The notes beneath the pieces were generated by a model. That model did no database searches. It was not told the origin of the DNA and worked only from the letters and a program-made list of their open reading frames with translations. Of a DNA stretch of 64,000 nucleotides, positions 28,082 through 37,014 are shown in pieces. Numbering within the stretch: position 1 is the stretch's first letter; each line of letters begins with the position of its first letter. This DNA comes from Leptospira bourretii (GTDB lineage: Bacteria > Spirochaetota > Leptospiria > Leptospirales > Leptospiraceae), in assembly GCF_004770145.1 (NCBI RefSeq), contig NZ_RQFW01000018.1:404501-468500 (forward strand), in the 5' to 3' direction. A program made the translations under genes and the position numbers.

Positions 28082-28651
28082 CTATCGAATTGTAACACTA
28101 TTCAGAATGGAAACTGCATGATTGGTAATTTCACTCCAGTCTCTCTCTGAAAAATTAGGAGTGTAGATCATATTGATCGTGACACGATATGTTTTTTGGT
28201 ATTTTTTATGGTAATAAAAGGCGATTATCTTGCTTCCAATGATTTCACCTGGGCCATAAAGGATCTCCATTGGATCTGTTGTGTAGCGAAGATACTGTTT
28301 CCAATGAGGCAGTGAGGTAGGAGTCAATCGAAAGTCTTTTTGTTTTGACTCGGAAACAATTTCATCGAAAGATTTCATTGAATCATCAATGATTGATACA
28401 TCGATTAACAAAGAAAAACATTCGGCAACTTCTTTGCAATCAGCCTTGAAAAAGGTGATAGGATATTTGAATTGTTCCTGCACTGAATCAGATCTCACCG
28501 TCATTTTCGGAACATAGATGACAAGAGATTCCACTAGTTCTTGCCTGATTGGATAAAAACGAATCCCACGGTAACTTTTGTTTAAATTGGGTTTCTCCGC
28601 CTCTAGTAGGATTAGCGGAAACAATACAATCAGTAAGTAGATCTTTTTCAC
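28082..28651 (-). CDS. Secreted YYHKKY-motif protein, intact copy
   Basis: A 189-residue protein with a signal peptide (MKKIYLLIVLFPLILLEAE) and no lipobox, so probably periplasmic. The start is GTG at 28651, 18 bp after the LRR lipoprotein stop. The mature part contains a Cys pair (DCKEVAECF) and the block GPGEIIGSKIIAFYYHKKY. The same C-terminal half occurs in the truncated copy at 25862-26209. I do not recognise the family. It forms the third gene of module 2 and lies 30 bp before the peptidase-like gene of module 1. Confidence 0.65.
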   Translation of the reverse strand: MKKIYLLIVLFPLILLEAEKPNLNKSYRGIRFYPIRQELVESLVIYVPKMTVRSDSVQEQFKYPITFFKADCKEVAECFSLLIDVSIIDDSMKSFDEIVSESKQKDFRLTPTSLPHWKQYLRYTTDPMEILYGPGEIIGSKIIAFYYHKKYQKTYRVTINMIYTPNFSERDWSEITNHAVSILNSVTIR

Positions 28652-28669
28652 GATGCTATTCTAAATCGA

Positions 28670-29437
28670 TTATGGTTTTTCATAACCAACTGGATCGTAA
28701 ATGGATGCTTCAAGCTTTCGTTTGTGTTTTGCTTCATAGGCAGAGACAAACTTCTCCATTTGGCTCTCAGGAACATGTTTCCACCTTTTTAACATAACGT
28801 CTTTGAGCGAGGGAAGGTTAACCATACAATCCGTACTTTTTTTCGTTAGAAAATCTATATCATCCATTCGAAGGAAACTAAGATTTTTTGCATTTTGAGA
28901 AAATTGACACATGCCTTCATCCGTAATTTTGGCACCTGATCCAACGATAAATCGATCTAAATTGGGGACTTGCGAAACACATGCGAGTTCTGAGTCTGCC
29001 AAAGGAATATAATCAAAATCAATCCTTATTTTCGGTGCCTTCAATCCTTTCGCGATTTCACAAATCTGAATATTGTTTAGTTTGACACCACGAATGAGAA
29101 TTGTATCTAAGTTCGAATTTTTACATACTTGGATTTCTTCCTGGCTAAATTCAGGTAACTCACCCCACTCGATCACCAAGAATTTTAAATTTTTGATCGA
29201 ACAAATTTTTATTAGATCCCCAGGTAGGTATTGTCCCTTACCATTCATGACCATTGCTGGAACATATATTTTTGTATAATGTCCTATATTTTGTTGATAA
29301 AACTTGAAAGATCTGGAGGTTAATTCTTGGATCAGCTCTTCATCCGACATTTTCATAATCTTTTCTGAAGCTGTAGAACAAGTTGTGAGAAAACAGACGA
29401 AGAATAAGGATAGTGCCTTTTGCAATGGATATTTCAT
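28670..29437 (-). CDS. LRR-like lipoprotein, island copy 2
   Basis: A 255-residue predicted lipoprotein; signal peptide ends LTTCS with the Cys near residue 20. AAAGGGAAATAAAA precedes the ATG. LRR-like strands recur: IKNLKFLVIEWGEL, SNLDTILIRGVKL, VPNLDRFIVGSG, AKNLSFLRMDDI and LPSLKDVMLKRW. It is the paralogue of the lipoprotein at 26766-27512. It begins 2 bp after the stop of the peptidase-like copy 2, the same junction as in module 1, which shows the order is preserved by duplication. Function unknown; an immunity partner for the upstream gene is a guess from context. Confidence 0.72.
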   Translation of the reverse strand: MKYPLQKALSLFFVCFLTTCSTASEKIMKMSDEELIQELTSRSFKFYQQNIGHYTKIYVPAMVMNGKGQYLPGDLIKICSIKNLKFLVIEWGELPEFSQEEIQVCKNSNLDTILIRGVKLNNIQICEIAKGLKAPKIRIDFDYIPLADSELACVSQVPNLDRFIVGSGAKITDEGMCQFSQNAKNLSFLRMDDIDFLTKKSTDCMVNLPSLKDVMLKRWKHVPESQMEKFVSAYEAKHKRKLEASIYDPVGYEKP

Positions 29438-29439
29438 TT

Positions 29440-29979
29440 TTATTTCCCTTTTACGTAATCAAAATTGTAAGGGGGATACGCTTTATAGTCATTTAAAGAG
29501 TTACTAGGATCCCCTAAGACTGACCCCGCAACATTGTAAGGGTCAAATTCTGTACCATTGACTTTTGTGGATGAAGAACCGTCTACAACTGTATACGTAT
29601 AACGACCATCTTTTATTGGATTTCTTTGGAGACTGATGGTATGCCCTGAACCACTACCATTATCTTTCACCCTCAATGTTATTGCCAAAGGCTGTTCTTT
29701 TTTCAAGAAATCAGCAATGACTTGATAGCCTTCCGATCGAGCAGCTTGAACCGAAGCTGTATTTGAAGGATCTCCTTGAGGAAGTGGTGGATGTGATTTA
29801 TCGTCATTCCAACGTTTAAACTCACCTTGACCTTGCATATAGGTATTAATTATAGCCTTTGTCCCACCATTAGGTCCAGCAAGTTCCATATTATCTGGTT
29901 TCATGAAACCTTGTTCCGTGATTTGTTTGATAAAAGTTGGAAAATCTGGTACACCATCTCCTAAACTTCGTTTCAACAT
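29440..29979 (-). CDS. Orphan C-terminal domain, copy 2, lacking the Cys motif
   Basis: A 179-residue frame starting 5 bp after the lpd stop. It aligns with the protein at 27515-28051 from GDGVPDFPTF onward: IINTYMQGQGEFKRW, SGHTISLQR, TYTVVDG and FDPYN correspond to INSYASQ-type, SGHTISIHR, IVKDTG and VDPYN blocks. The N-terminal stretch with the WCQAAS Cys is missing because the frame begins at the lpd end. If the peptidase reading is right, this copy is inactive. GGGGG sits one base before the ATG, so translation may depend on coupling from lpd. No signal peptide. Confidence 0.5.
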   Translation of the reverse strand: MLKRSLGDGVPDFPTFIKQITEQGFMKPDNMELAGPNGGTKAIINTYMQGQGEFKRWNDDKSHPPLPQGDPSNTASVQAARSEGYQVIADFLKKEQPLAITLRVKDNGSGSGHTISLQRNPIKDGRYTYTVVDGSSSTKVNGTEFDPYNVAGSVLGDPSNSLNDYKAYPPYNFDYVKGK

Positions 29980-29984
29980 TCCCC

Positions 29985-31412
29985 CTAAATATTAATCGCT
30001 TCCCCGAGCACCGCAGCCGCACTTTCCATAATTCCTTCCGACAAGGTCGGATGTGCATGAATGGTATTAGCAAGTTCTCTTACCGTAATCTCCATATTGG
30101 CACCTAATGTCAATTCTGCGATCATCTCAGTGGCCCCACTCCCAATGATGTGGGCTCCTAAAATTTCCCCGTGTTTTTTATCCGAAACAATTTTTACCAT
30201 TCCGGTGGTGTCCCCTTGGGCCTGGGCACGACCACTCGCGGTAAAAGGAAATTTACCAACAGTGATTTCATATCCCATTGCTTTTGCTTTTTCTTCTGTA
30301 AGGCCCACGCTCGCCACTTCTGGATGGCAATACGTACATCCCGGAATATAAGAATAGTTGAGTCTTGCGATTTGTAAATGGTGAGGGTTACCGACTCGCA
30401 CAGAGATATCTTCTGCCGCACGAATTCCTTCGGCACTGGCCACATGGGCGAGAGCCGGTGTGGCAATACAATCCCCAATGGCATAAATATGATCCACAGT
30501 CGAACGGTAGTTACCGACAAAATCCACAAATCCATTTTTTAATTTGATTCCAATTTCATCTAAACCAATATTACCAGTGTTAGGTGTTATTCCCACCCCA
30601 ACAATCACCTTATCAAAGTTTAACTTTTCCTTTTTTGCGGATTTACGATCTTGTATGGTAAGTTCTACTCCCGTATCCGTAACAGAAGCCGTTTCCACTC
30701 CATGGCTCAAATACTGTTCAATCCCTCGTTTTTTAAAACTTCGTTCTAAGATTCCAGAGATTTCTAAATCTTCATTGGGTAGTAAATGGTCTTGGAATTC
30801 AATGATCGTTACCTTAGAACCCATACTGGCATAAAAATCCGCAAACTCCACTCCAATGGCCCCCGCCCCAATGATGGCAAGATTAGGAATGACTTTTGGT
30901 TCGATCATGGCATCTCTTGCAGATAACACACGTTTGCCGTCAAAGGGCAAAAAAGGAAGGGCTTTGTTTTTAGCTCCCACCGCTAAAATATAAAAGTCGG
31001 CAGTGTAAGTGAAAGGTTCACCGGAACTTGGCTTCACTTGGATGGTTTTGGAATTTTGGAAACTAGCCTCTCCATTTACGACGGTGATTTTGTTTTTCTT
31101 CATCAGAAACTCAACACCTTTGGCCATTTGGTCTGCCACAGACCGTGAACGTTTGATCACGACATCAAAATCAGCTTTGATATTGTCGCAGGACAATCCA
31201 AAACTTGCTGCATGTTTTAAATGTTCCAAAACATGAGCACTTTCTAACAGGGCTTTGGTGGGAATACAACCCCAGTTCAAACAAACTCCACCGAGTTTTT
31301 CACGTTCCACAAGACAAGTTTGTAATCCTAATTGTGCAGCACGGATGGCTGCGACATAACCACCGGGCCCTCCTCCAATAACGATGACTTGGAAATGGTT
31401 TGGACTAGACAT
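29985..31412 (-). CDS. lpdA: Dihydrolipoyl dehydrogenase
   Basis: A 475-residue FAD-dependent pyridine nucleotide-disulfide oxidoreductase, the E3 subunit of 2-oxoacid dehydrogenase complexes. GGGPGGYVAAIRAAQLG binds FAD, GGVCLNWGCIPTK holds the redox disulfide, and GAGAIGVEFADFYASMG binds NAD. The C-terminal HAHPTLSE supplies the catalytic His. The ATG at 31412 with GGGAGAA 6 bases upstream is chosen; the open frame continues upstream but without family residues. Other complex subunits are not in the window. The accessory island begins 5 bp after its stop. Confidence 0.93.
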   Translation of the reverse strand: MSSPNHFQVIVIGGGPGGYVAAIRAAQLGLQTCLVEREKLGGVCLNWGCIPTKALLESAHVLEHLKHAASFGLSCDNIKADFDVVIKRSRSVADQMAKGVEFLMKKNKITVVNGEASFQNSKTIQVKPSSGEPFTYTADFYILAVGAKNKALPFLPFDGKRVLSARDAMIEPKVIPNLAIIGAGAIGVEFADFYASMGSKVTIIEFQDHLLPNEDLEISGILERSFKKRGIEQYLSHGVETASVTDTGVELTIQDRKSAKKEKLNFDKVIVGVGITPNTGNIGLDEIGIKLKNGFVDFVGNYRSTVDHIYAIGDCIATPALAHVASAEGIRAAEDISVRVGNPHHLQIARLNYSYIPGCTYCHPEVASVGLTEEKAKAMGYEITVGKFPFTASGRAQAQGDTTGMVKIVSDKKHGEILGAHIIGSGATEMIAELTLGANMEITVRELANTIHAHPTLSEGIMESAAAVLGEAINI

Positions 31413-31455
31413 AGGTTCTCCCAATAGATTGGGATACCGTACGAAAAATGGAAAG

Positions 31456-32196
31456 TCAAGACCTCTTTTTGGCGACGATGAGCATCCTTGCACCGGTTTT
31501 TATATATTTTTCACCGTCGTAGTTGCTATAAACATGGAGAACATCAAACTTATTATCGTCTAAGAAATTTCGAACCTGCGGGAAATGAAAAACACGCATC
31601 GTATGTTTGTCTTTCAAATCTTTTTGATTCAAATTATATACATAGTTCACTTCAACTATGGCAACATCGTCTGCTCTTGTTAATCGAAATCCTCGATTCC
31701 TACGAATGGAAGTGGCACCTTGACGCACATTACTCACAGTGGTGATGGGTTTTCGTTTGATGCGGTGGATGGGATCCGCATTCCAAATTTCTAAAACCAA
31801 AAGCCCGGCTTGTTTTAAGTTTTTATAACAATTCCGTAGGAAATTTTGAACCAAATCATCGTTGATGAGATAATTAAAAGTTCCATACAAACAAATCACT
31901 GCATCTGCAGGTTGTTTGGCGACGTATACTTCCATTTTTCCCAGTTCAAATTGGCAATGGGGAAAACGAGCCTTGGCAATTTCTAACATCCTGGGAGAAC
32001 CATCCACACCAAGTGGTTTAAAACCCATTCCTTGGAGTTCTTTGACATGTTCACCAGTCCCGCAGCCGATATCCAAAACAGTATGTATTTTATGTCGCTT
32101 AAATGTATCTCGCAAGAAAAGAATTTCTTCCGAAAACTTGCGACCTGGTTCTTCGATGGTAAAATAGTATTCGGCCAATTCGGAATAGAGTTTCAT
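31456..32196 (-). CDS. Class I SAM-dependent methyltransferase
   Basis: A 246-residue methyltransferase. SAM motif I is VLDIGCGTGEHV near residue 40, followed by the acidic GVDGSPRMLEIAK and the AVICLYGTFNYL strand (motif post-I to II). The C-terminal half holds a beta-rich substrate-binding region. The family is broad and the acceptor is unknown. It is upstream of lpd on the same strand with a 43-bp gap and may share its transcript. It diverges from the gene at 32274. Confidence 0.85.
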   Translation of the reverse strand: MKLYSELAEYYFTIEEPGRKFSEEILFLRDTFKRHKIHTVLDIGCGTGEHVKELQGMGFKPLGVDGSPRMLEIAKARFPHCQFELGKMEVYVAKQPADAVICLYGTFNYLINDDLVQNFLRNCYKNLKQAGLLVLEIWNADPIHRIKRKPITTVSNVRQGATSIRRNRGFRLTRADDVAIVEVNYVYNLNQKDLKDKHTMRVFHFPQVRNFLDDNKFDVLHVYSNYDGEKYIKTGARMLIVAKKRS

Positions 32197-32273
32197 TTGC
32201 CCCTAGCGGAAAGGGAAAATCAGTTCAGCGAATCCCCATTTTACCCGTTATATTGAGTAACGGCTAAGTAACC

Positions 32274-33407
32274 ATGAAACGATATACAATTCCCACAATT
32301 TTTTTTATCATTGGTGTCATCCTTCAATATACTTTTTATTTCTCCTGGGTGAGTTTCACCCTCCTCACCGTTTCCTGTTTACTCCTCACCCTCTTTTTGT
32401 ATAGTTTGGATTTCCAAAAACCAGAGTCCCTTGCAGATCAATCACGATCCAATGTTGATGCAAGTGAACCATCGGAAACAAATACAAAACCAGATATTGT
32501 CTTTGATACAGAATCTTCTATGCCCATCGAAGCCTCCAACGCAGAACCAAAAACAAAAGACATTCTCTGGAAAAAAGATCCCGTTTTGCTAGCAAGAGAA
32601 TCAATCCATTCAGAAACAAGGGCCGTGTTTTCTGAAACGGTAAAAGATTTTCCTTTCCCATTTTTTACAGAGAAACTCACCTCAATCCAATATTTTTATT
32701 ATGATGAAAAAGAGTTTAAAGAATGTTTTTGGCAAAAAGCTGGGATGATGGTGGAGACAGATGACAATCCTGTAGAATGGGAAGAATACGAAGAAGGAAA
32801 AATAAAAGAACTACTTCCTGCCATCTCTTTCGACAAACGAAAGTTATATATTCCTCTGACAATGAACGCACATTTATTTGGCTTTTTATGTTTTTCTACA
32901 AAAGAATCTTGGAACGAAGCGGATATACAATCCTTCTGGGAAAAATCAAACATCATCTCGGAAAAAATTATGACCAAAAGAGAATATACAAAAGTAACCA
33001 AACACCCTGTTTCAAAACTTTATAATGTATCTCACTTTTACCAAATGGCAAAATCAGCATTCGAATCAAAAGAAAAGATAACATTAATTCTTTTCAAATT
33101 CATCGATACCAACTTCCAATCAGAGATTGCCATTGGATTAAACATTCTTGGAAAACAGAATGGAGTCCTTGGTTTGGGTTTGTACCAATTGGAGGATCAT
33201 TTATATGCAAGTATCATTTCCAATGACAAACTCGATGGTTTTTCTGAATTTTTTAAACAGTTCATTGAAGAACTTGATAGTCTAGGGTATCCATCAGAAG
33301 TTGCTCTCGGTTTTTCGAACCAATCCACTCCCAAAATCAAATTTGATACTTGGATCAAGGCAGCTTATCAATCTTTGGAAGAAAGTATCCTCTACCACGC
33401 AGCCTAA
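32274..33407 (+). CDS. Membrane protein with degenerate GGDEF-like domain
   Basis: A 377-residue protein with two N-terminal transmembrane helices (about residues 5-21 and 24-44), an acidic linker, a GAF-like middle (about 125-230) and a C-terminal domain of about 120 residues. That C-terminal part (KLYNVSHFYQMAKSAF, then LILFKFIDTNF) has the layout of a GGDEF domain but no GGDEF signature, so it would not make cyclic-di-GMP. It is the first of four tightly packed plus-strand genes; its stop abuts the next ATG (TAAATG). The family assignment is tentative. Confidence 0.5.
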   Translation: MKRYTIPTIFFIIGVILQYTFYFSWVSFTLLTVSCLLLTLFLYSLDFQKPESLADQSRSNVDASEPSETNTKPDIVFDTESSMPIEASNAEPKTKDILWKKDPVLLARESIHSETRAVFSETVKDFPFPFFTEKLTSIQYFYYDEKEFKECFWQKAGMMVETDDNPVEWEEYEEGKIKELLPAISFDKRKLYIPLTMNAHLFGFLCFSTKESWNEADIQSFWEKSNIISEKIMTKREYTKVTKHPVSKLYNVSHFYQMAKSAFESKEKITLILFKFIDTNFQSEIAIGLNILGKQNGVLGLGLYQLEDHLYASIISNDKLDGFSEFFKQFIEELDSLGYPSEVALGFSNQSTPKIKFDTWIKAAYQSLEESILYHAA

Positions 33408-33923
33408 ATGGATCCATTAATTGATGAAAAGTTTATCCTGACTGTTTCCCAAGTATTACCGGAACATTTTCAAAAGACTTTACTCGTCTATGCAGACAGA
33501 GAAGCTTATGGTCCTTCCAAAAACGAAGGTCTTTGTTTTGAAAATTGTACACTTGTTGAATTTGTTGGTGATATCAATGGAAAAGTATATCTTGCTTTAG
33601 ATGGATATACAAAACTAAAACTCCTTCCCAAAATTGCCAAAGCCTTTCAAATTGATCCTACTTCCCGCTCTCATTCTTCATCCATCATGATGGAATTTGC
33701 AAACCAGATTGCCGGAAAATTAATTACAGAAATGAGACTTGGGCGTTACGAAATTGATATATTACCACCGGAGAACTTGAACCATAAACTAGTTCCAATT
33801 TCCTTAGAACATTTTCGCCAATACATTCTTATCTTTAATCTCAAAGATAGAAGAGGAGAAGAATATATGGGTAGGTTATATTTGATTTTATTGTTGGAAA
33901 AATTCCCTACTCCGAAAAAGTAA
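33408..33923 (+). CDS. CheX-like phosphatase-family protein
   Basis: A 171-residue cytoplasmic protein similar in layout to CheX, which removes phosphate from CheY-P. A beta strand pair (VEFVGDINGKVYLALDG) precedes a helix with MMEFANQIAGKLITEM near residue 100; in CheX the matching E-x-x-N motif holds the catalytic Glu and Asn, seen here as EFAN. Length fits. The start directly follows the upstream stop, so translation is coupled. Its neighbours (degenerate GGDEF, FapA) suggest signalling or motility, but no che genes are in the window. Confidence 0.6.
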   Translation: MDPLIDEKFILTVSQVLPEHFQKTLLVYADREAYGPSKNEGLCFENCTLVEFVGDINGKVYLALDGYTKLKLLPKIAKAFQIDPTSRSHSSSIMMEFANQIAGKLITEMRLGRYEIDILPPENLNHKLVPISLEHFRQYILIFNLKDRRGEEYMGRLYLILLLEKFPTPKK

Positions 33924-33929
33924 AGCCGA

Positions 33930-34967
33930 ATGAAACCTTATGTTTTGGCAATCCCACTCGTTTTGAGTTATGCTGGGTTGAAACAAAAAAAATCTTTAGA
34001 ACGTAAAGAACTCCAATTGCCAGACACAGGCAGAAGGGCATTTCATTTTTATCCAACGGGAAAAAATCCTGAATCTCTACCGGGAGTTTATATCCAACAT
34101 GGCATGAGTGCCATGGGAATTGACGACCCAAGGATTCTGGAACTTGCAGAAAACATTGCTAGTTCTAATCATAGTGTCATTTTACCAGAACTTCCCGAAG
34201 TAAAGGGATTAAAAATCGAAGAAAAAACAATTTCCAATATCCAAAACTTAATGTTGGAAATCTATTCCACCAAACATTTATTTAACGGAAATCAATTAGG
34301 ATACTTATCAGCAAGTTTTTCTGCAGGAATGGGACTCATTGCAGGTTCCAGATCCAATACAAGAGATAAAATAAAATCTTCCATGGCCATCGGAGCCTAC
34401 TGTGATTTTTTAGATACCGTACCCTTTGTATTTTCAAATTACGAAATTGATCCGTACGCTGTGTACGTAATTCTTTATAACTTTATCCATCGTTTTGAAC
34501 CATCACTTTCGGAAGAATTAGAACCCGTATATTACGAAGCGGCCCTCGACAATGGATTGAAACGAATAGGGAATGAAGCCTTCGCTCTTAACTTACTTGA
34601 AAAAACTTCAAACCGAGCCAAAGATTTTTTTTCCCAAGTGGGACGAGATGGAAATTTCCGTAAAGAACTTGCCAAACGAGTCCTGGACACTGTTCCTAAA
34701 AACCTTCCCGAAAATCTTTCGCCCTTTTACCAATTGGAAACTTTGGAAGGCCCGGTCTCTCTCCTTCATGGAAAAACGGATCCGGTGATCTCACCCGACG
34801 AATCGGAAAAACTCACCCTCCTCTTCCAGAAAAAACAAATTCCTTATGTCTACCGCACCTCCACTGCCCTCACTCATGGGGATAGCCTCCCGCTCCATTC
34901 CCAAATTTTTGGGGTTCCGGCTCTCCTCCAGACCTTCGGAAGTTTTCTATATTGGCTCGACCGATAG
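33930..34967 (+). CDS. Alpha/beta-hydrolase-like protein
   Basis: A 345-residue protein with an alpha/beta-hydrolase outline. The first strand and oxyanion region read GVYIQHGMSAMGIDDPR. The elbow near residue 130 reads SASFSAGMG, with Ser in S-x-S-x-G context. A late GKTDPVISPDES supplies an acid candidate and LTHGDSLPLH a His near residue 325. The N-terminus is hydrophobic but short, possibly a weak signal or anchor. It starts 6 bp after the CheX-like gene and overlaps the FapA start by 16 bp. Substrate unknown. Confidence 0.65.
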   Translation: MKPYVLAIPLVLSYAGLKQKKSLERKELQLPDTGRRAFHFYPTGKNPESLPGVYIQHGMSAMGIDDPRILELAENIASSNHSVILPELPEVKGLKIEEKTISNIQNLMLEIYSTKHLFNGNQLGYLSASFSAGMGLIAGSRSNTRDKIKSSMAIGAYCDFLDTVPFVFSNYEIDPYAVYVILYNFIHRFEPSLSEELEPVYYEAALDNGLKRIGNEAFALNLLEKTSNRAKDFFSQVGRDGNFRKELAKRVLDTVPKNLPENLSPFYQLETLEGPVSLLHGKTDPVISPDESEKLTLLFQKKQIPYVYRTSTALTHGDSLPLHSQIFGVPALLQTFGSFLYWLDR

Positions 34968-36493
34968 AAATTCTCGTTTCTCCTAAAAAATATGCCGATA
35001 CTTTTAACAGAATGGACGTTAAAAATGCACCGGACTTCAATCCGGAACGGGGACTGAAAATCCAAATCTCCGAGGATCGACTTACTGCAACTTTGGTCGC
35101 AAAACCAATTTGGTTGTTAGGTGGTTCTATGAGCAATATCTTGATTTATGAAGCTCTAGACAATGCATCCATTCATAGGGATCGGATTTTGATGAAAGAG
35201 GTAGACAAAGCCGCAATCGAAATCGATAAAATTCTCAAAGATCCCACAAAAGTAAAAGAAGATTTTAATTTTATCGTGGCCCAAGGAAACCCCGCCAAAC
35301 AAGGAGAAAGTGGCTGGATCAAGTTTTATTTTCCAAGAGCACAACGTGTTGTCCTAAAGGACGACGGATCTGCTGATTATAGAAATATCAATAAATATGT
35401 TCACGTAAAAGAAGGCGAAAGACTTGCCACATTGTTTGAAGGAATTGCCGGAGAACAAGGGATTGATGTTTTAGGAAATCCAATTTATCCAAATCCTATT
35501 GATAGACCAAGACTTACCTTAGGAAAAAATGTACTCCCTAAAACAGTTGAGGATCCGGAAAAACCGGGAAGACAACTCAAAGAATACTTTGCATCCCTTA
35601 GTGGAGTTGTTTTTTCTACAGACACTTCCCTTACTGTTTCTCCAGAATTAAATATTGAAAGTAATATTGGACTCGGAACAGGAAACATCAACTTTGAAGG
35701 AACCATTCGAGTGAAAGGAACCATTGAAGAAGGTGCAATTGTCAATTGCCAAGGTTCTTTGTACTTAGATGGAAACGTAGAATCATCGGATGTTGTTGTA
35801 GGTGAAGACCTAGAAGTCAAAGGTGGAGTGAAAGCCAAAGGAAAAGGTGTCATTCGCATCAAAGGTGACTTACGTACGAAGTTTATTGAAAACGGAAACC
35901 TTGAAATTGATGGCGATTGTATCGTTGAAAATTTTATTTTAGGAAGCAAAATTCTTTGTTTAGGAAACGTAATCCTTACCGGAGAATCCTCTTCTATCAT
36001 TGGATCCGATATCACTTCTTACCAAGGAATCACAGTTTCTTCATTAGGATCTACTGCCCAAATGGATACAGTCGTCGAAGTAGGATTTCATTTTAGAAAT
36101 GATAGACTCTTTATTGAAGGTAGTTCAAGGCTAGCAGAGTTCGAAAGAGAATTAGAGGCACTGGTGCCAGAAATTCAAAAAATCAAAGAAGTCGTACAAA
36201 GATCTCGTGGTAAACTTGATGATGCACGAAAAGAAAAATTCAAAGAAATCTTTGATGCTTATCAGAAAAAAAGTAAAACTGTTGAATTATTAAAATCAAA
36301 GATTGAAGAACTGAAAGGTGCACGTTATAACCAAGATAATGTGAAAGTTGTCGTTAGGAATACAGCTCACCCTGGTGCGATAATCAAATACAGAAGACAG
36401 GTAGAAAAAATTACCAAGGCCCAAACAGCTTTTGTGATGAACTTTTTTCCAAACCAAGAAAAAGCCATGTTAACAGCTTTCAAAGGGAAATAA
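34952..36493 (+). CDS. FapA/DUF342 family protein
   Basis: A 513-residue DUF342 (FapA-type) protein. The TTG at 34952 with GGAAG 9 bases upstream is the best-supported start and overlaps the previous gene by 16 bp; the first ATG is at 35012. The centre, about residues 160-375, is a right-handed beta-helix of polymer-like repeats (GNINFEGTIRVKGTIEEGA, EVKGGVKAKGKGVIRIKGD). The FapA-N type KEGERLATLFEG precedes it, and the C-terminal 130 residues form a coiled coil. Family members regulate cell-surface or flagellar assembly, but the role is not settled. It ends the four-gene chain, 11 bp from convergent msrA. Confidence 0.8.
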   Translation: MARPIEILVSPKKYADTFNRMDVKNAPDFNPERGLKIQISEDRLTATLVAKPIWLLGGSMSNILIYEALDNASIHRDRILMKEVDKAAIEIDKILKDPTKVKEDFNFIVAQGNPAKQGESGWIKFYFPRAQRVVLKDDGSADYRNINKYVHVKEGERLATLFEGIAGEQGIDVLGNPIYPNPIDRPRLTLGKNVLPKTVEDPEKPGRQLKEYFASLSGVVFSTDTSLTVSPELNIESNIGLGTGNINFEGTIRVKGTIEEGAIVNCQGSLYLDGNVESSDVVVGEDLEVKGGVKAKGKGVIRIKGDLRTKFIENGNLEIDGDCIVENFILGSKILCLGNVILTGESSSIIGSDITSYQGITVSSLGSTAQMDTVVEVGFHFRNDRLFIEGSSRLAEFERELEALVPEIQKIKEVVQRSRGKLDDARKEKFKEIFDAYQKKSKTVELLKSKIEELKGARYNQDNVKVVVRNTAHPGAIIKYRRQVEKITKAQTAFVMNFFPNQEKAMLTAFKGK

Positions 36494-36504
36494 CCTTACA
36501 ACGA

Positions 36505-37014
36505 TTATAGTTTTAAACCCAATTTTTTTAACTTGGGAAATATTACATAATGGCAGTACGGGTTCTGCGGATTTAGAGTAAAATAGTTTTGGTGGTAATC
36601 CTCTGCAGGATAAAACTCTGGTGCTGGTGCAATTTCTGTCACAATGGGATCAGGGAAAAGAAACGCATGTTTTCGTTTGGACTCCACTGCTAATTCTTTT
36701 TGATTTTCATTCAAATAAAATATAACCGAACGATACTGTGTACCCACATCGTTTCCTTGTCGGTTGAGTGTTGTGGGATCGTGAGAAACCCAAAACACTT
36801 CTAAAATTTTTGAATAAGAAATTATCTCAGGATCAAATTCAATTTCAATGACTTCTGCATGGCCCGTAGTGCCAGTACAAATTTCTTTATAGGTTGGATT
36901 AGGAGTAGAGCCTCCTGCATATCCAGATCTTACAGAAAGAATTCCGGGAATCCTTAGGTATACGGCTTCTGTACACCAAAAACACCCACCACCTAAAATT
37001 ACTTTTTCCGTCAT
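36505..37014 (-). CDS. msrA: Peptide-methionine (S)-S-oxide reductase MsrA
   Basis: A 169-residue methionine sulfoxide reductase for the S-epimer. The catalytic motif GGCFWCTEA places the active Cys at residue 11. The substrate-pocket segments GYAGGSTPNPTY, GHAEVIEIEFDP and GNDVGTQYRSVIF are all present. A C-terminal EDYHQNYF motif is standard. No fused MsrB domain is seen. Its ATG overlaps the mtnA stop by 4 bp, so the repair enzyme is co-translated with a methionine-salvage gene, a sensible link through methionine metabolism. Confidence 0.95.
   Translation of the reverse strand: MTEKVILGGGCFWCTEAVYLRIPGILSVRSGYAGGSTPNPTYKEICTGTTGHAEVIEIEFDPEIISYSKILEVFWVSHDPTTLNRQGNDVGTQYRSVIFYLNENQKELAVESKRKHAFLFPDPIVTEIAPAPEFYPAEDYHQNYFTLNPQNPYCHYVIFPKLKKLGLKL

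Noticed and set aside
25727..29984. Prophage or insertion sequence
   Set aside because: No transposase, integrase, terminal inverted repeat, phage structural gene or flanking tRNA is present.
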